Positions 54,360 to 63,414 are shown, counted from the first letter of the stretch. The stretch: DNA of 64,000 nt from Azomonas macrocytogenes (GCF_014191985.1 NZ_JACHXI010000002.1:1-64000), one strand, 5' to 3'. Made by a program: numbers and translations. The notes: a model not told the origin generated them from the letters alone.

Positions 54360-55333
54360 AGATCCAAGGTTTGCTTGCCCTCGCGGTGATTCTGCTGGTT
54401 AACGCCGCGCCGTTACGTGCCGATGAGCCCCTGACTCTGCGGATCGCCGACCAGAAGGGCAACATGCGGGCGCAACTGGAAGCGGCGCAGGCCCTGCAGA
54501 ATCTGCCTTATCGCATCCAGTGGTCGGAGTTTCCAGCCGCCGCACCGCTGGCCGAGGCACTCAATGCCGGCGTGGTGGATGCCGGGATCATCGGTGACGC
54601 TCCGCTACTGTTCGCTCTGGCCGCGGGTGCCCAGGTAAAGGCCATCGCGGTGAACAAATCCAATCCCTACGGCACCGCGCTGCTGGTGAAGAGCGACAGC
54701 CCCTTGCAGACGGCCAGCGATCTCAAGGGCAAGCGCATCGCCACCGGGCGCGGCTCCATCGGCCACTTCGTCGCCCTCAAGGCCCTGACCCAGGTCGGCC
54801 TGACGGAAAAGGACGTGGAATTCCGCTTCCTCGGCCCGGTGGATGCCAAGACGGCCCTGGCCAACGGCGCAGTGGATGTCTGGTCGACCTGGGAGCCTTA
54901 CACCGCGCTGATGGAAACCAGCGGCGCCGGACGGGTCTTGGTGGACGGGCGCGGCCGTTGGGCCGGCAACAGCTACCTGGCGGCTACCGACCAGGCGCTG
55001 GCCGATCCGGCCCGGCGCGCGGCCCTGCAGGACTACCTCGAACGCCTGGACGCCGCACAGCACTGGGCCTACGCGCATCTCGACGAATACGCCAGGACCC
55101 TGGCCCAGATCATCGGCTTTCCCGAGGACGCGGCCCGGCTGTCGTTCGCCCGCCGGGAAATGACCTGGCAGACCGTGGACGACGCCACTATCACCCAGCA
55201 ACAGGCCACTGCCGATTTCTACCATGCCCATGCCTTATTGGCACGGCCACTGGAGGTTGCCGCCACCTTCGACCACGGCTTCAACCCGGACGCCCGCAGC
55301 AAAACCCTGGCGACCAAGCACACTGGCGACTGA
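54356..55333 (+). CDS. SsuA-like binding protein, array member 4
   Basis: 325 residues; signal peptide to PLRAD (about residue 22). LTLRIADQKGNMRAQLEAAQ, EALNAGVVDAGIIGDAPLL, KSNPYGTALLVKSDSPLQ and DVWSTWEPYTALME fit the array subgroup. In the first strand the DQ of IGDQ is kept but the glycine is alanine (IADQ). It is coupled to member 3 by ATGA overlap. No transporter partner is adjacent. Confidence 0.88.
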   Translation: MKIQGLLALAVILLVNAAPLRADEPLTLRIADQKGNMRAQLEAAQALQNLPYRIQWSEFPAAAPLAEALNAGVVDAGIIGDAPLLFALAAGAQVKAIAVNKSNPYGTALLVKSDSPLQTASDLKGKRIATGRGSIGHFVALKALTQVGLTEKDVEFRFLGPVDAKTALANGAVDVWSTWEPYTALMETSGAGRVLVDGRGRWAGNSYLAATDQALADPARRAALQDYLERLDAAQHWAYAHLDEYARTLAQIIGFPEDAARLSFARREMTWQTVDDATITQQQATADFYHAHALLARPLEVAATFDHGFNPDARSKTLATKHTGD

Positions 55334-55393
55334 CAGCCACCAGCGTCTACCAGCGCCTCCACCGAACACGCCCAAGGACATCGAAACATCCCC

Positions 55394-56338
55394 ATGAAAC
55401 TCTCGTATCTTTTATGCAGTAGCTTGAGTGTGCTGCTGTTGGCCGTGTCGCCGGCCCAGGCTACCGATACCGTGCTGCGCATCGGTGACCAGAACTACTA
55501 CAACGTACGCGCCTCGATAGAAGCTTCCGGCGCGCTCGAAGGCGCCGACTACCAGGTCGAATGGAAACACTTCCAGTCTGCCGCCCCAGTGGCCGAGGGC
55601 TTGGATGCGGGCGCGCTGGACCTGGGTTTTCTCGGTGATTCGGGCTTCATCTTCCTTGCCGCCAAAGGCGCGCCAGTCAGATTGATCGGCGTCTCGCGAC
55701 AGAATCCCGATACCATCGCCCTGCTGGTGCCCAAGGACTCCCCGGCGCAATCCATCACTGACCTCAAGGGCAAGAAGGTCGCTTACTGGCCCGGAGCCTG
55801 GAGCCAGCAACTGACCTTGCGCGCCCTGGACAAGGCCGGTCTGCCGCATGATTACGTGGACTTCGTCAAGCTGATGCCGATCGATGCCGCCGCCGCGCTG
55901 CCGCGTGGCAGCATCGATGCATTCCCGGTGTGGGAACCCTATATCTCCCAGCAGATCCTGTTTTCCGGTGCCCGTCCGATCATCACCGCCAAAGGATTGA
56001 TGCCGGGTCTGAGCAGCATCGCCGCCAATGCCGAATCCATCGGCCCCAAGCGCGCAGCCATCGCCGACTTCCTCGGCCGCCTGCGCAAGGCCCGCGCCTG
56101 GGTCGAGGCGAATAAAGACACCTACGCCGATCTCTGGGCGAAGAAGGCCAACCTCGATCCGGCTGTATCTCGCCACTGGATCGGCCAGGCCGGGATGACC
56201 ATCGAGCCGGTGGACCCGCAGGCCGCCGCCGATTACCAGGACACGGCCGATTTCCTCCATGAAACCGGCGCCCTGCCCAAAGCCTTCAATGTCCGACCGG
56301 TCATCGACACCTCCTTCGAGCACGCTTTCCACCCCTGA
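55394..56338 (+). CDS. SsuA-like binding protein, array member 5
   Basis: 314 residues; signal peptide ending PAQATD at about residue 24. The mature part VLRIGDQNYYNVRASIEASG, GLDAGALDLGFLGDSGFIFL and VAYWPGAWSQQLTLRALDKAG is close to members 1 and 2 (shared WSQQL). It lies 60 bases after member 4 and closes the run before the sigma factor gene. The ligand is probably an organosulfur anion; which one cannot be told. Confidence 0.9.
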   Translation: MKLSYLLCSSLSVLLLAVSPAQATDTVLRIGDQNYYNVRASIEASGALEGADYQVEWKHFQSAAPVAEGLDAGALDLGFLGDSGFIFLAAKGAPVRLIGVSRQNPDTIALLVPKDSPAQSITDLKGKKVAYWPGAWSQQLTLRALDKAGLPHDYVDFVKLMPIDAAAALPRGSIDAFPVWEPYISQQILFSGARPIITAKGLMPGLSSIAANAESIGPKRAAIADFLGRLRKARAWVEANKDTYADLWAKKANLDPAVSRHWIGQAGMTIEPVDPQAAADYQDTADFLHETGALPKAFNVRPVIDTSFEHAFHP

Positions 56339-56699
56339 GAAGCCTCTCGGCGTTCTCTATCGGCGGCACTGCCGCAGACCGCAGTCGCCACAGTGATCAT
56401 GCCGCCGCCGCACGACAATGCCTGGCGACGGCGATCTGCTGCTGTAGGCGCTCGCGGTCGTCTACAGCAGCATCAGTACCCTGGAGCGATGTGCCCCCAT
56501 CCTCGTCACCCCCTACTCCGCCACACAACCTTGCACCAAACCAGGCCCCGTTTGTTGAACAGGCCGATCTGCGCTGCCCGCCTCACGTCATGGCGCGCAG
56601 CAAAACGAAACGCGTATAGCTTTTCGATCCAACAATAAATATAATCATTCTCAATTAGACGATAGTGAGAGATCCGTCCCGTTCATCATTGAGGGAACA
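56339..56699. other. Intergenic region upstream of the FecI-type sigma factor
   Basis: 361 bases. The first 250 are GC-rich and contain no supported gene. The last 90 are AT-rich and include the Fur-box-like site and, 47 bases later, the sigma-factor start. The operon promoter is presumably at or beside the Fur site. Confidence 0.45.
56634..56652 (+). promoter_or_regulatory. Fur-box-like site upstream of sigma factor gene
   Basis: AATAAATATAATCATTCTC matches the 19-base Fur consensus GATAATGATAATCATTATC at about 15 of 19 positions, all in the right-hand core. It lies 47 bases before the FecI-type start, so iron-repressed expression of the sigma/anti-sigma/receptor set is plausible. Confidence 0.55.
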
Positions 56700-57200
56700 A
56701 TGAGCGACTCAAAACACCTCTCCGACCTGTACCGCGAACACCGTCCCTGGCTGCACAGCTGGCTGTATCGCCGGCTGGGATGCAGCGAAAGCGCGGCGGA
56801 CCTGGTGCAAGATACCTTTTTGCGGCTGCTGGCCAAACGCTCCGTACCCGAGCTTACCCAGCCACGCGCCTACCTGACGACGATCGCCCATGGCCTGTTC
56901 GTCAATTTGCTGCGCCGTCGCCAATTGGAGCAGGCCTACCTGGAAGCACTGGCGAGCCTTCCGCAGGCGGTAGCCCCCTCGGCAGAGGAACGCTGGCAAG
57001 TATTGCAATCCATACAGGCCATCGACACCATGCTGCATGGCTTGCCCCGCAAGGTGCGCGAGGCATTTCTCCTGCACCAGCTCGAAGGGCTGAAACACCG
57101 CCAGATCGCCGAGACCCTCGGCGTTTCCCAGAGCTCGGTACGTCAATACATCGCCCGCGCCCTGCTACACTGCATGGCGGTGATTGATCCCCAGACTTGA
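56700..57200 (+). CDS. FecI-type ECF sigma factor
   Basis: 166 residues, GAGGGA upstream. Region 2 reads LVQDTFLRLLAKRSVPELTQ and region 4 LEGLKHRQIAETLGVSQSSV, with the HTH ending RQYIARALLHC. The proline-rich start of TQPRAYLTTIAHGLFVNLLRR is characteristic of iron-starvation (FecI/PvdS) ECF factors. It is followed at once by a FecR-like anti-sigma and a TonB receptor with a signalling domain, the standard cell-surface signalling set. Confidence 0.92.
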   Translation: MSDSKHLSDLYREHRPWLHSWLYRRLGCSESAADLVQDTFLRLLAKRSVPELTQPRAYLTTIAHGLFVNLLRRRQLEQAYLEALASLPQAVAPSAEERWQVLQSIQAIDTMLHGLPRKVREAFLLHQLEGLKHRQIAETLGVSQSSVRQYIARALLHCMAVIDPQT

Positions 57201-57205
57201 GCACA

Positions 57206-58198
57206 ATGTCGCATCCTGAACCTTCGCAACGCTTCGTCGACGCCCAACGGGCCGCCGCCGACTGGTATGCCCTGCTTTGCGCAGAAGACAGCAGTGACCA
57301 AGAACGGGCGCAATGGCGGGCATGGCTCGCCGCTGCCCCTGAGCATGCCCAGGCCTGGGCATTGCTGGAAACGATCCTGCAGCGCTTCGACGGCCTGCCT
57401 GTCGAGCTGACGCGCCACACCCTGGCGCAACCGCGCAACAGCCGCCGCACCGCGTTGAAGAGCCTGGGAGTGTTGCTGGTCGCCGGTGCGGCGGCCTGGG
57501 GCAGCCGCACGCGGGAATGGCATGCTCAATGGGCGGATTTCAAGACCTCGACCGGGGAACGGCGGCTCTGGGAACTCGCCGATGGAACCCGCCTGCAGCT
57601 CAACGCCAGGAGTGCTGTCGATCAGTTGTATGATGATCAGCAACGGCTGTTGCGGCTGTATCAGGGCGAAATCCTTGTCGATACCGGTCATGCTGCCGGT
57701 TACGTCTCCCGCCCCTTCATCGTGGAAACATCCGCCGGACAGATTCTGGCGCTGGGTACACGCTTCATGGTCAGCGAGCAGAATGACACGCTGGACGTCA
57801 TGCTCTTCGAAGGCCGCCTCGAAATACGACCGTGGCACGGACCGGCTCACTACCTGCAGCCGGGCCAGGGGCTGCGCCTGGGTCCATCCGGGATAGCCCA
57901 CGCCTACCCGGCTTCCGCCGATGCCACCGCCTGGGAGCGCGGCCTGCTGATTGCCGACGATATGCCGCTCGGTCCATTCATCGAACGGCTGGCTCGACAG
58001 CGGCCGGGCATCCTCGGTTATGACGATGCCGCCGCCGCGCTACGGGTTTCCGGCGTCTTTCCCCTGGATGAAAGCGACCGCGTGCTGGCGCAACTGGAAA
58101 AAACCCTGCCGATACGCCTACGCCGCCTCACAGGCTATTGGGTACGAGTCGAGGCGCTGCATTCACCGGCGACGAAAAAAGATCGTGCCGAGCCCTGA
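57206..58198 (+). CDS. FecR-type anti-sigma regulator
   Basis: 330 residues from ATG 57206, five bases after the sigma stop. N-terminal DUF4880-type cytoplasmic part (WYALLCAEDSSDQERAQWRAWL and AWALLE), a single membrane helix around TALKSLGVLLVAGAAAWG (about 82-98), then the periplasmic FecR domain (ERRLWELADGTRLQLNARSA, FIVETSAGQILALGTRFMV). It relays the receptor signal to the sigma factor. The ribosome site is weak, so translation is probably coupled to the sigma gene. Confidence 0.9.
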   Translation: MSHPEPSQRFVDAQRAAADWYALLCAEDSSDQERAQWRAWLAAAPEHAQAWALLETILQRFDGLPVELTRHTLAQPRNSRRTALKSLGVLLVAGAAAWGSRTREWHAQWADFKTSTGERRLWELADGTRLQLNARSAVDQLYDDQQRLLRLYQGEILVDTGHAAGYVSRPFIVETSAGQILALGTRFMVSEQNDTLDVMLFEGRLEIRPWHGPAHYLQPGQGLRLGPSGIAHAYPASADATAWERGLLIADDMPLGPFIERLARQRPGILGYDDAAAALRVSGVFPLDESDRVLAQLEKTLPIRLRRLTGYWVRVEALHSPATKKDRAEP

Positions 58199-58255
58199 CA
58201 CTTTTGCATTCTCGATTGGCATAGGAGGTACCAACACCTTTTCCGGAGAACATCC

Positions 58256-60721
58256 GTGGCTACCGCTGCCGATCACCCTGCCTGCCGCAAAGCACGCCCG
58301 AAGCGCCATCTTCTTAGCCCTATCTGCCTGAGCCTGGCCCTCGCCTCGCCAGTCATCGTCCATGCCGAACCGACTTCAAGCGTCCACAGCGTCCGGCAGT
58401 ACAACATTGCGCCAGGCCCTCTGAGTCAGGCTCTGTCGAGCTTCGCGGCCCAGGCCGGGATTTTGCTGTCCTACGATCCCAAGCTCGCCCAGGGGCTCAC
58501 GAGCCCCGGCCTGCATGGCACCTACGATATCCAGGCCGGCTTCGCCGCCTTGCTGGCCGGCAGCGATCTGGAAGCCGTCGGCAGCGCTCCGGATTTCCGC
58601 CTGCAGAAGAGCGAATCCATGGCCCTGGATGACATCCTGGTGCAAGGCAATGAGCTGGGCAGCATCACGGAACACAGCGGTTCCTATACCACCGGCAGCA
58701 TGAGCGCTGCGACCCGCCTCCCCTTGTCCATTCGCGAGACGCCACAGTCTGTCAGCGTCGTCACGCGCAAACGCATGGACGACCAGAACATGACCACTCT
58801 CGAAGATGCCATGGAACAGGTCACGGGCGTCAATGTGTTCTACGAGACCTCCGACCAGCCACGTTTTTATTCGCGTGGATTTTCCATGGACAAGGTTCAG
58901 GAGAACGGCGTCAGCTCCTCTTTCCAGGGCAGCGTGTCAGGAATGGGCTCGGCCGAGGCCTCCAGCGAGTCGGCGGATCTGGCGGTCTACGACCGCGTGG
59001 AAGTACTGCGGGGCGCCTCGGGCCTGACCCAGGGCAGCGGCGAACCGGGCGGTACGGTGAACCTGGTGCGCAAGGCGCCGACCCGGGAGTTCCAGGCCTC
59101 TGCCAACCTTGGCACCGGCTCCTGGGACAATCATCGCAGTGAACTCGATGTATCCGGGCCATTGAACGATGATGGCTCTCTGCGCGGCCGGTTCGTCTCG
59201 GTCTATCAGAACAAGCAATCTTTCATCGACTACATCCAGCGCGAGCGTTATGTGCTGTTCGGCAACCTGGCCTACGACCTCACACCGGATACGACCCTCT
59301 CCGGCGGCGTCAACTGGCAGAAAACCCACAGCGTGCCCGATCTCTACGGGGTACCGATGTCCACCGACTACTCAAGCCTCGGCCTGTCGCGGTCGACCTA
59401 CCTGGGTGCCAGTTGGAACAACATGACCTACGAGAAGATCAACGGCTTTGCAGAATTGACGCACTACTTCAACAGTGACTGGAAGTTATCAAGCAACCTC
59501 AACTACACCCGTTCGTCCTCCAATGGCGAATTCATCGGCATCTTCGGCAATGGCACCAATGGCGTCGGCAGCAGTGGCACCGGCCGCCTGAACAATTTTC
59601 TCGCCCGCGACAACGAGGGCTATCAATACGGCCTCAATATCGACCTCAACGGCGCCTTCTCGCTGCTGGACCGCCAGCACAACCTGTCGACCGGCGTCGA
59701 TTACCTCAAGGAACGCTACGACAACCTGTTCGGAAGAGTCATCAATTCATCCACTGTCAACGTCTTCGACTGGAAGCCCTCCAGCCTGTCCAAGCCGGAT
59801 ATTCCCTACACCAACCGCTACCGCTACGACAATTACCAGCGCGGTGCCTATCTGACCTTGCGCGTCGGCCTGACAGACACCCTCAAGCTGATTCTCGGCG
59901 GCCGTTTCAGCCAGTTCTATTTCCGTTCGAACTTCAAGAACCTCACAACCGACAGGGAAACAGTGGCCGCCTACCGCGAAAACGGCAAGGCGACCTCTTA
60001 TGGCGGGCTGGTCTGGGACTTTTCGCAGAATCTTTCCTGGTATGCCAGCTATACGGACATCTTCAAGCCGCAAAACGTCGTCGGCGAGTCAGGCTCGGTA
60101 CTGAAACCCTTGACAGGCGAGAATTATGAAACCGGCATCAAAGGCGAATTCTTTGACAAGACCCTGAACGTATCCGCCGCCGTTTTCCATCTCATCCAGG
60201 AAAATCGCGCGATGAGCAACGGTGATCCAAACTGCGACAACAATTGCTATGTAGCCTCCGGCAAGGTTCGCAGCCGGGGCCTGGAACTGGAAGCCTCCGG
60301 GGCGCTGACCAGCAACTGGCAAGTATTTGCCGGCTATAGCTTCACCCGCAGCGAATACCGCAAGGACGAATCGAACTCCATCAAAGCCGGCGATACCTAT
60401 GCCAAATGGTTCCCCAAGCACCTGTTTCGGATCAGTACCGACTACCGCTTCAGCGGCAAGCTGGAACGCTGGAGCCTGGGTGCAGGACTGACGACGCAAA
60501 GCAGCACCGATTCGACATATGACGTCTATCAAGGGGGCTACACCCTGTACAACGCCAACGCGGCCTACCGCATCGGTGACAACCTCACACTCACCCTGGT
60601 TGGCAACAACCTGAGCGACAAGAAATACTACATCCCGGTCTCTAACCGGCATCGCGGTGGCAACAACCTCTATGGAGAACCGCGCAACACGATGCTGACG
60701 TTGAGATGGCAATACCATTAG
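58256..60721 (+). CDS. TonB-dependent receptor with STN signalling domain
   Basis: 821 residues from GTG 58256 (GGAGA upstream). Signal peptide to VIVHAEP. Residues about 45-120 are the STN signalling domain (RQYNIAPGPLSQALSSFAAQ ... ILLSYDPKLAQGL, AALLAGSDLE). Then comes a TonB-box-like ALDDILVQG, the plug (ETPQSVSVVTRKRMDDQN... LEDAMEQVTGVNV and RGASGLTQGSGEPGGTVNLVRK) and the 22-strand barrel ending NTMLTLRWQYH, with a C-terminal histidine instead of the usual aromatic. The plug is of siderophore-receptor type (FpvA/FoxA-like). Its genomic neighbours are all organosulfur genes, so a sulfur ligand is possible but unproven. Confidence 0.9.
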   Translation: MATAADHPACRKARPKRHLLSPICLSLALASPVIVHAEPTSSVHSVRQYNIAPGPLSQALSSFAAQAGILLSYDPKLAQGLTSPGLHGTYDIQAGFAALLAGSDLEAVGSAPDFRLQKSESMALDDILVQGNELGSITEHSGSYTTGSMSAATRLPLSIRETPQSVSVVTRKRMDDQNMTTLEDAMEQVTGVNVFYETSDQPRFYSRGFSMDKVQENGVSSSFQGSVSGMGSAEASSESADLAVYDRVEVLRGASGLTQGSGEPGGTVNLVRKAPTREFQASANLGTGSWDNHRSELDVSGPLNDDGSLRGRFVSVYQNKQSFIDYIQRERYVLFGNLAYDLTPDTTLSGGVNWQKTHSVPDLYGVPMSTDYSSLGLSRSTYLGASWNNMTYEKINGFAELTHYFNSDWKLSSNLNYTRSSSNGEFIGIFGNGTNGVGSSGTGRLNNFLARDNEGYQYGLNIDLNGAFSLLDRQHNLSTGVDYLKERYDNLFGRVINSSTVNVFDWKPSSLSKPDIPYTNRYRYDNYQRGAYLTLRVGLTDTLKLILGGRFSQFYFRSNFKNLTTDRETVAAYRENGKATSYGGLVWDFSQNLSWYASYTDIFKPQNVVGESGSVLKPLTGENYETGIKGEFFDKTLNVSAAVFHLIQENRAMSNGDPNCDNNCYVASGKVRSRGLELEASGALTSNWQVFAGYSFTRSEYRKDESNSIKAGDTYAKWFPKHLFRISTDYRFSGKLERWSLGAGLTTQSSTDSTYDVYQGGYTLYNANAAYRIGDNLTLTLVGNNLSDKKYYIPVSNRHRGGNNLYGEPRNTMLTLRWQYH

Positions 60722-60770
60722 GCGTACCAGCACAGCAGATGCGGGGAACGAAACATATCTGCGCCCCTTG

Positions 60771-60929
60771 GTGAAGCGCGCGTCCCTGAACCGCGCTCAC
60801 CTTGCACTGACACAAGTCGAGGTCATTGCCGCGAACAAAACTCCCTTTACGGTACTGGCAGTGACCAAACACGGCTCAGGCAGTGAGAAATCCAACATGA
60901 AGGCAACGGCAGCTCAGGCAATGCGGTAG
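60771..60929 (+). pseudogene. Thiolase (acetyl-CoA acetyltransferase) fragment
   Basis: A 52-codon frame from GTG 60771 to a TAG reads LNRAHLALTQVEVIAANKTP then FTVLAVTKHGSGSEKSN. Thiolases read ALARAGLTLADIDVIEANEA, FAAQALAVTKELGLDPEKVN at the same place, so the spacing and about half the residues agree. The key ANEAF block is ANKTPF and the following GGAIALGHP is missing. No upstream or downstream thiolase sequence is visible. It is a relic between the receptor gene and the next binding protein. Confidence 0.5.
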
Positions 60930-61122
60930 CGCCGAATACGGCTAACCGATTCCACCCTGACAAGTTTTAACCTGATTCCAAAAAAGTATTTCTGTTTCAT
61001 TTTTAGATCGTTCAGCTTTCAAGCAACCGGACTACCGGACGCCTGTTCTTCCCCTCATTTTGAAGTTCTGCCGTTCCGGGACTGCCGTTGTAGTGACCGG
61101 AACGTCATTAAAGAGAGCTGCC

Positions 61123-62100
61123 ATGTCGCGTTCCTCCTTACTCACTCGCCGTACCCTGATTTGCACTGGCCTGGCCTTCGGGCTGCTGGTCACCCTGCCC
61201 CTCCAGGCCGAGACCCAGTTGCGCATCGGCTACCAGAAATCGTCCACGCTGATCAGCCTGCTGAAAGCCCAGGATTCACTCGAAAAGGCCCTGCGGCCCC
61301 AGGGTATCGCCATCAGTTGGCATGAATTCACCAGTGGGCAACCGCTGTTGGAAGCACTGAACCTCGGCAATATCGATCTATCCGCCGATGTCGCTGATAC
61401 CGTACCGGTTTTCGCCCAGGCGGCAGGTGCGAAGCTGACCTATTTCGCCCAGGAAGCCCCCTCACCCGCGGCACAGGCGATCATCGTGCAGCAGGATTCG
61501 CCATTGCACACTCTGGCCGATCTCAAAGGCAAAACGGTTGCGGTGACCAAGGCGGCCGGTAGCCATTACCTGTTGATTGCGGCCCTGGCCAAGGCTGGAC
61601 TGAAATTCAGCGATATTCAGCCGGCCTATCTGACCCCGGCCGATGGCCGCGCCGCGTTCGAAAACCACAAGGTGGATGCCTGGGTCACCTGGGAGCCTTT
61701 CCTGAGCGGCGCCCAGCGCCAGCTCGCGACCCGTACCCTGGTCGATGGCCAGGGACTGGCTTCCTACCAGCGCTATTATCTGACCGGTACTCAGTTCGCC
61801 CAGAACAACCCTAAAGTCTTGCAGGCTGTCTTCGACGAACTGGTCAAGACGGGCCAATGGTTGCGGGCGCATCCAAAAGAGGGCGCGAAGATCCTTGGTC
61901 CATTGTGGGGCAATCTGGACCCGGCCATCGTTGAACAAGCCAATGCGCGGCGCAGTTATGCAGTCCGTGCCGTGCAGCGGGAAAGCCTGGAAGAACAGCA
62001 ACGAATCGCCGATGCCTTCTACGCCGCCGGCCTGCTACCGCGAAAAATCGATGCCCGCGACGTTTCCATCTGGAAGCCGGAGAATACCGATGCCCGCTGA
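61123..62100 (+). CDS. SsuA-like binding protein, second-subgroup type
   Basis: 325 residues from ATG 61123, GAGAG upstream. Signal peptide to LQAET (about 26), with a Tat-like TRRTLICTGLAF that makes Tat export possible. Mature start LRIGYQKSSTLISLLKAQ, SGQPLLEALNLGNIDLSADV and DAWVTWEPFLSGAQ match classic SsuA (first strand IGYQ, not IGDQ), as does the protein at 1367. The stop overlaps the DszC-type gene start by 11 bases, so binding protein and oxygenase are one unit. Ligand probably an alkane sulfonate or sulfone. Confidence 0.9.
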   Translation: MSRSSLLTRRTLICTGLAFGLLVTLPLQAETQLRIGYQKSSTLISLLKAQDSLEKALRPQGIAISWHEFTSGQPLLEALNLGNIDLSADVADTVPVFAQAAGAKLTYFAQEAPSPAAQAIIVQQDSPLHTLADLKGKTVAVTKAAGSHYLLIAALAKAGLKFSDIQPAYLTPADGRAAFENHKVDAWVTWEPFLSGAQRQLATRTLVDGQGLASYQRYYLTGTQFAQNNPKVLQAVFDELVKTGQWLRAHPKEGAKILGPLWGNLDPAIVEQANARRSYAVRAVQRESLEEQQRIADAFYAAGLLPRKIDARDVSIWKPENTDAR

Positions 62101-63283
62101 AATACCGTTGCTCGAACCGCGCCTGTTTCCGTACGACTTCGGTCATCTGGCCCAACCGGTCGAACAACTGGCGCAGGCACTGGCGGCGACCGCCGTGGAA
62201 CGCGACAGGCAAGGTGGCAGCGCCCAGGCTCAACGCGAATTGATCCGCGACAGTGGCCTGCTGACCCTGGCCATTCCGCAACGCTATGACGGCCAGGAAC
62301 TATCTTGGCCGGCGATCTATCGCATCATCCGCTACCTGGCCGCAGTGGATAGCTCTCTCGCTCATCTGTTCGCCTTCCAGCATTTGCAGGTGGCGACCAT
62401 CCTGCTCAATGGCAGCGAGCAGCAACAGCGTGACTGGCTGACCCGCACCGTGCGCGAACGCTGGTTCTGGGGCAATGCTGCCAATGGTCGTGACAACCGC
62501 CTGACCATGACCGAGCGCGGCACGGGCTACGAGTTGGATGGCAGCAAGTCGTTCTGCTCCGGGGCGCTTGGTGCCGATGCCCTGATAGTCTCCGCACCCT
62601 ATGGCCAGGACCGGCTGTTCCTGCTGCTGCCGACCCAACGTGCAGGCCTGACGATCAACGATGACTGGGATGGTTTCGGCCAGCGCCAGACCGACAGCGG
62701 CACGGTCCATTTCAACAAGGTGGTAATCGAACGCGATGAGCTGCTCAGCGCTGGTGCCGGTAGTCCGCGCAGTACCTTACGGGTATGCCTGTCGCAACTG
62801 ATCCTGACCCAGCTTTACCTGGGCAATGCCCAGGGTGCACTGGATGCGTCCCGGCGCTATGTCCGCGAACAGGGTCACGCCTGGCCAGCGGCGGGCGTGG
62901 CCAGCGCTGGCGAAGACCCCTTCCTGCACAAGCGCTATGGTGAGCTCTGGCTGCTCTATCGAGGTGCCCTGCAACTGGCCGAGCATGCCGCTGGCTTTTT
63001 GCAACAAGTCTGGGAAAGACCTCAAACGAGCGCAGAGGAGCGCGGCGAAGCAGCGCTGCTGGCCGTCGAGGCCCGGGTCAGCTCGGCTCGCGCGGCATTG
63101 GAAATCACGTCACAGATCTTCGAAGCCATGGGCGCCCGTGCCACTGCGTCACGCTATGGTTTCGACCGTTTCTGGCGCAACGTGCGCGTCCACAGCCTGC
63201 ACGACCCACTGGACTACAAGGTACGCGATCTCGGCAACTGGGTCGTCAACGGCATTGCGCCGACAGTGACTCCTTATTCATAA
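62090..63283 (+). CDS. DszC/SfnB-type flavoprotein (acyl-CoA dehydrogenase fold), copy 2
   Basis: 397 residues from ATG 62090, with GGAG upstream inside the 3' end of the binding-protein gene. It follows the same plan as copy 1: LTLAIPQRYDGQELSWPAIY, GYELDGSKSFCSGALGADAL, DWDGFGQRQTDSGTVHFNKV, then the C-terminal FEAMGARATASRYGFDRFWR and VHSLHDPLDYK. An FMNH2-dependent oxygenase role on an organosulfur compound is inferred from the branch. It is the last gene of the plus-strand array, facing an OprD-type porin gene. Confidence 0.85.
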   Translation: MPAEIPLLEPRLFPYDFGHLAQPVEQLAQALAATAVERDRQGGSAQAQRELIRDSGLLTLAIPQRYDGQELSWPAIYRIIRYLAAVDSSLAHLFAFQHLQVATILLNGSEQQQRDWLTRTVRERWFWGNAANGRDNRLTMTERGTGYELDGSKSFCSGALGADALIVSAPYGQDRLFLLLPTQRAGLTINDDWDGFGQRQTDSGTVHFNKVVIERDELLSAGAGSPRSTLRVCLSQLILTQLYLGNAQGALDASRRYVREQGHAWPAAGVASAGEDPFLHKRYGELWLLYRGALQLAEHAAGFLQQVWERPQTSAEERGEAALLAVEARVSSARAALEITSQIFEAMGARATASRYGFDRFWRNVRVHSLHDPLDYKVRDLGNWVVNGIAPTVTPYS

Positions 63284-63414
63284 ACGTCGCAGAAGTCGGT
63301 GCGGCTAACCCAGCCAGGTAAAACCGGCCGACCGCCATCCCCGCTTTTCTGGCATACCTAGCCCGACAGGCACAGGCTTCTTCCCTGATAGAATAGCCGG
63401 CAGCACAGTTCGAT

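Noticed and set aside
58256-60721. Calling the receptor a defined siderophore receptor such as FpvA
   Set aside because: The plug and STN domains show only the family; the ligand cannot be told from sequence, and the neighbours point to sulfur rather than iron.
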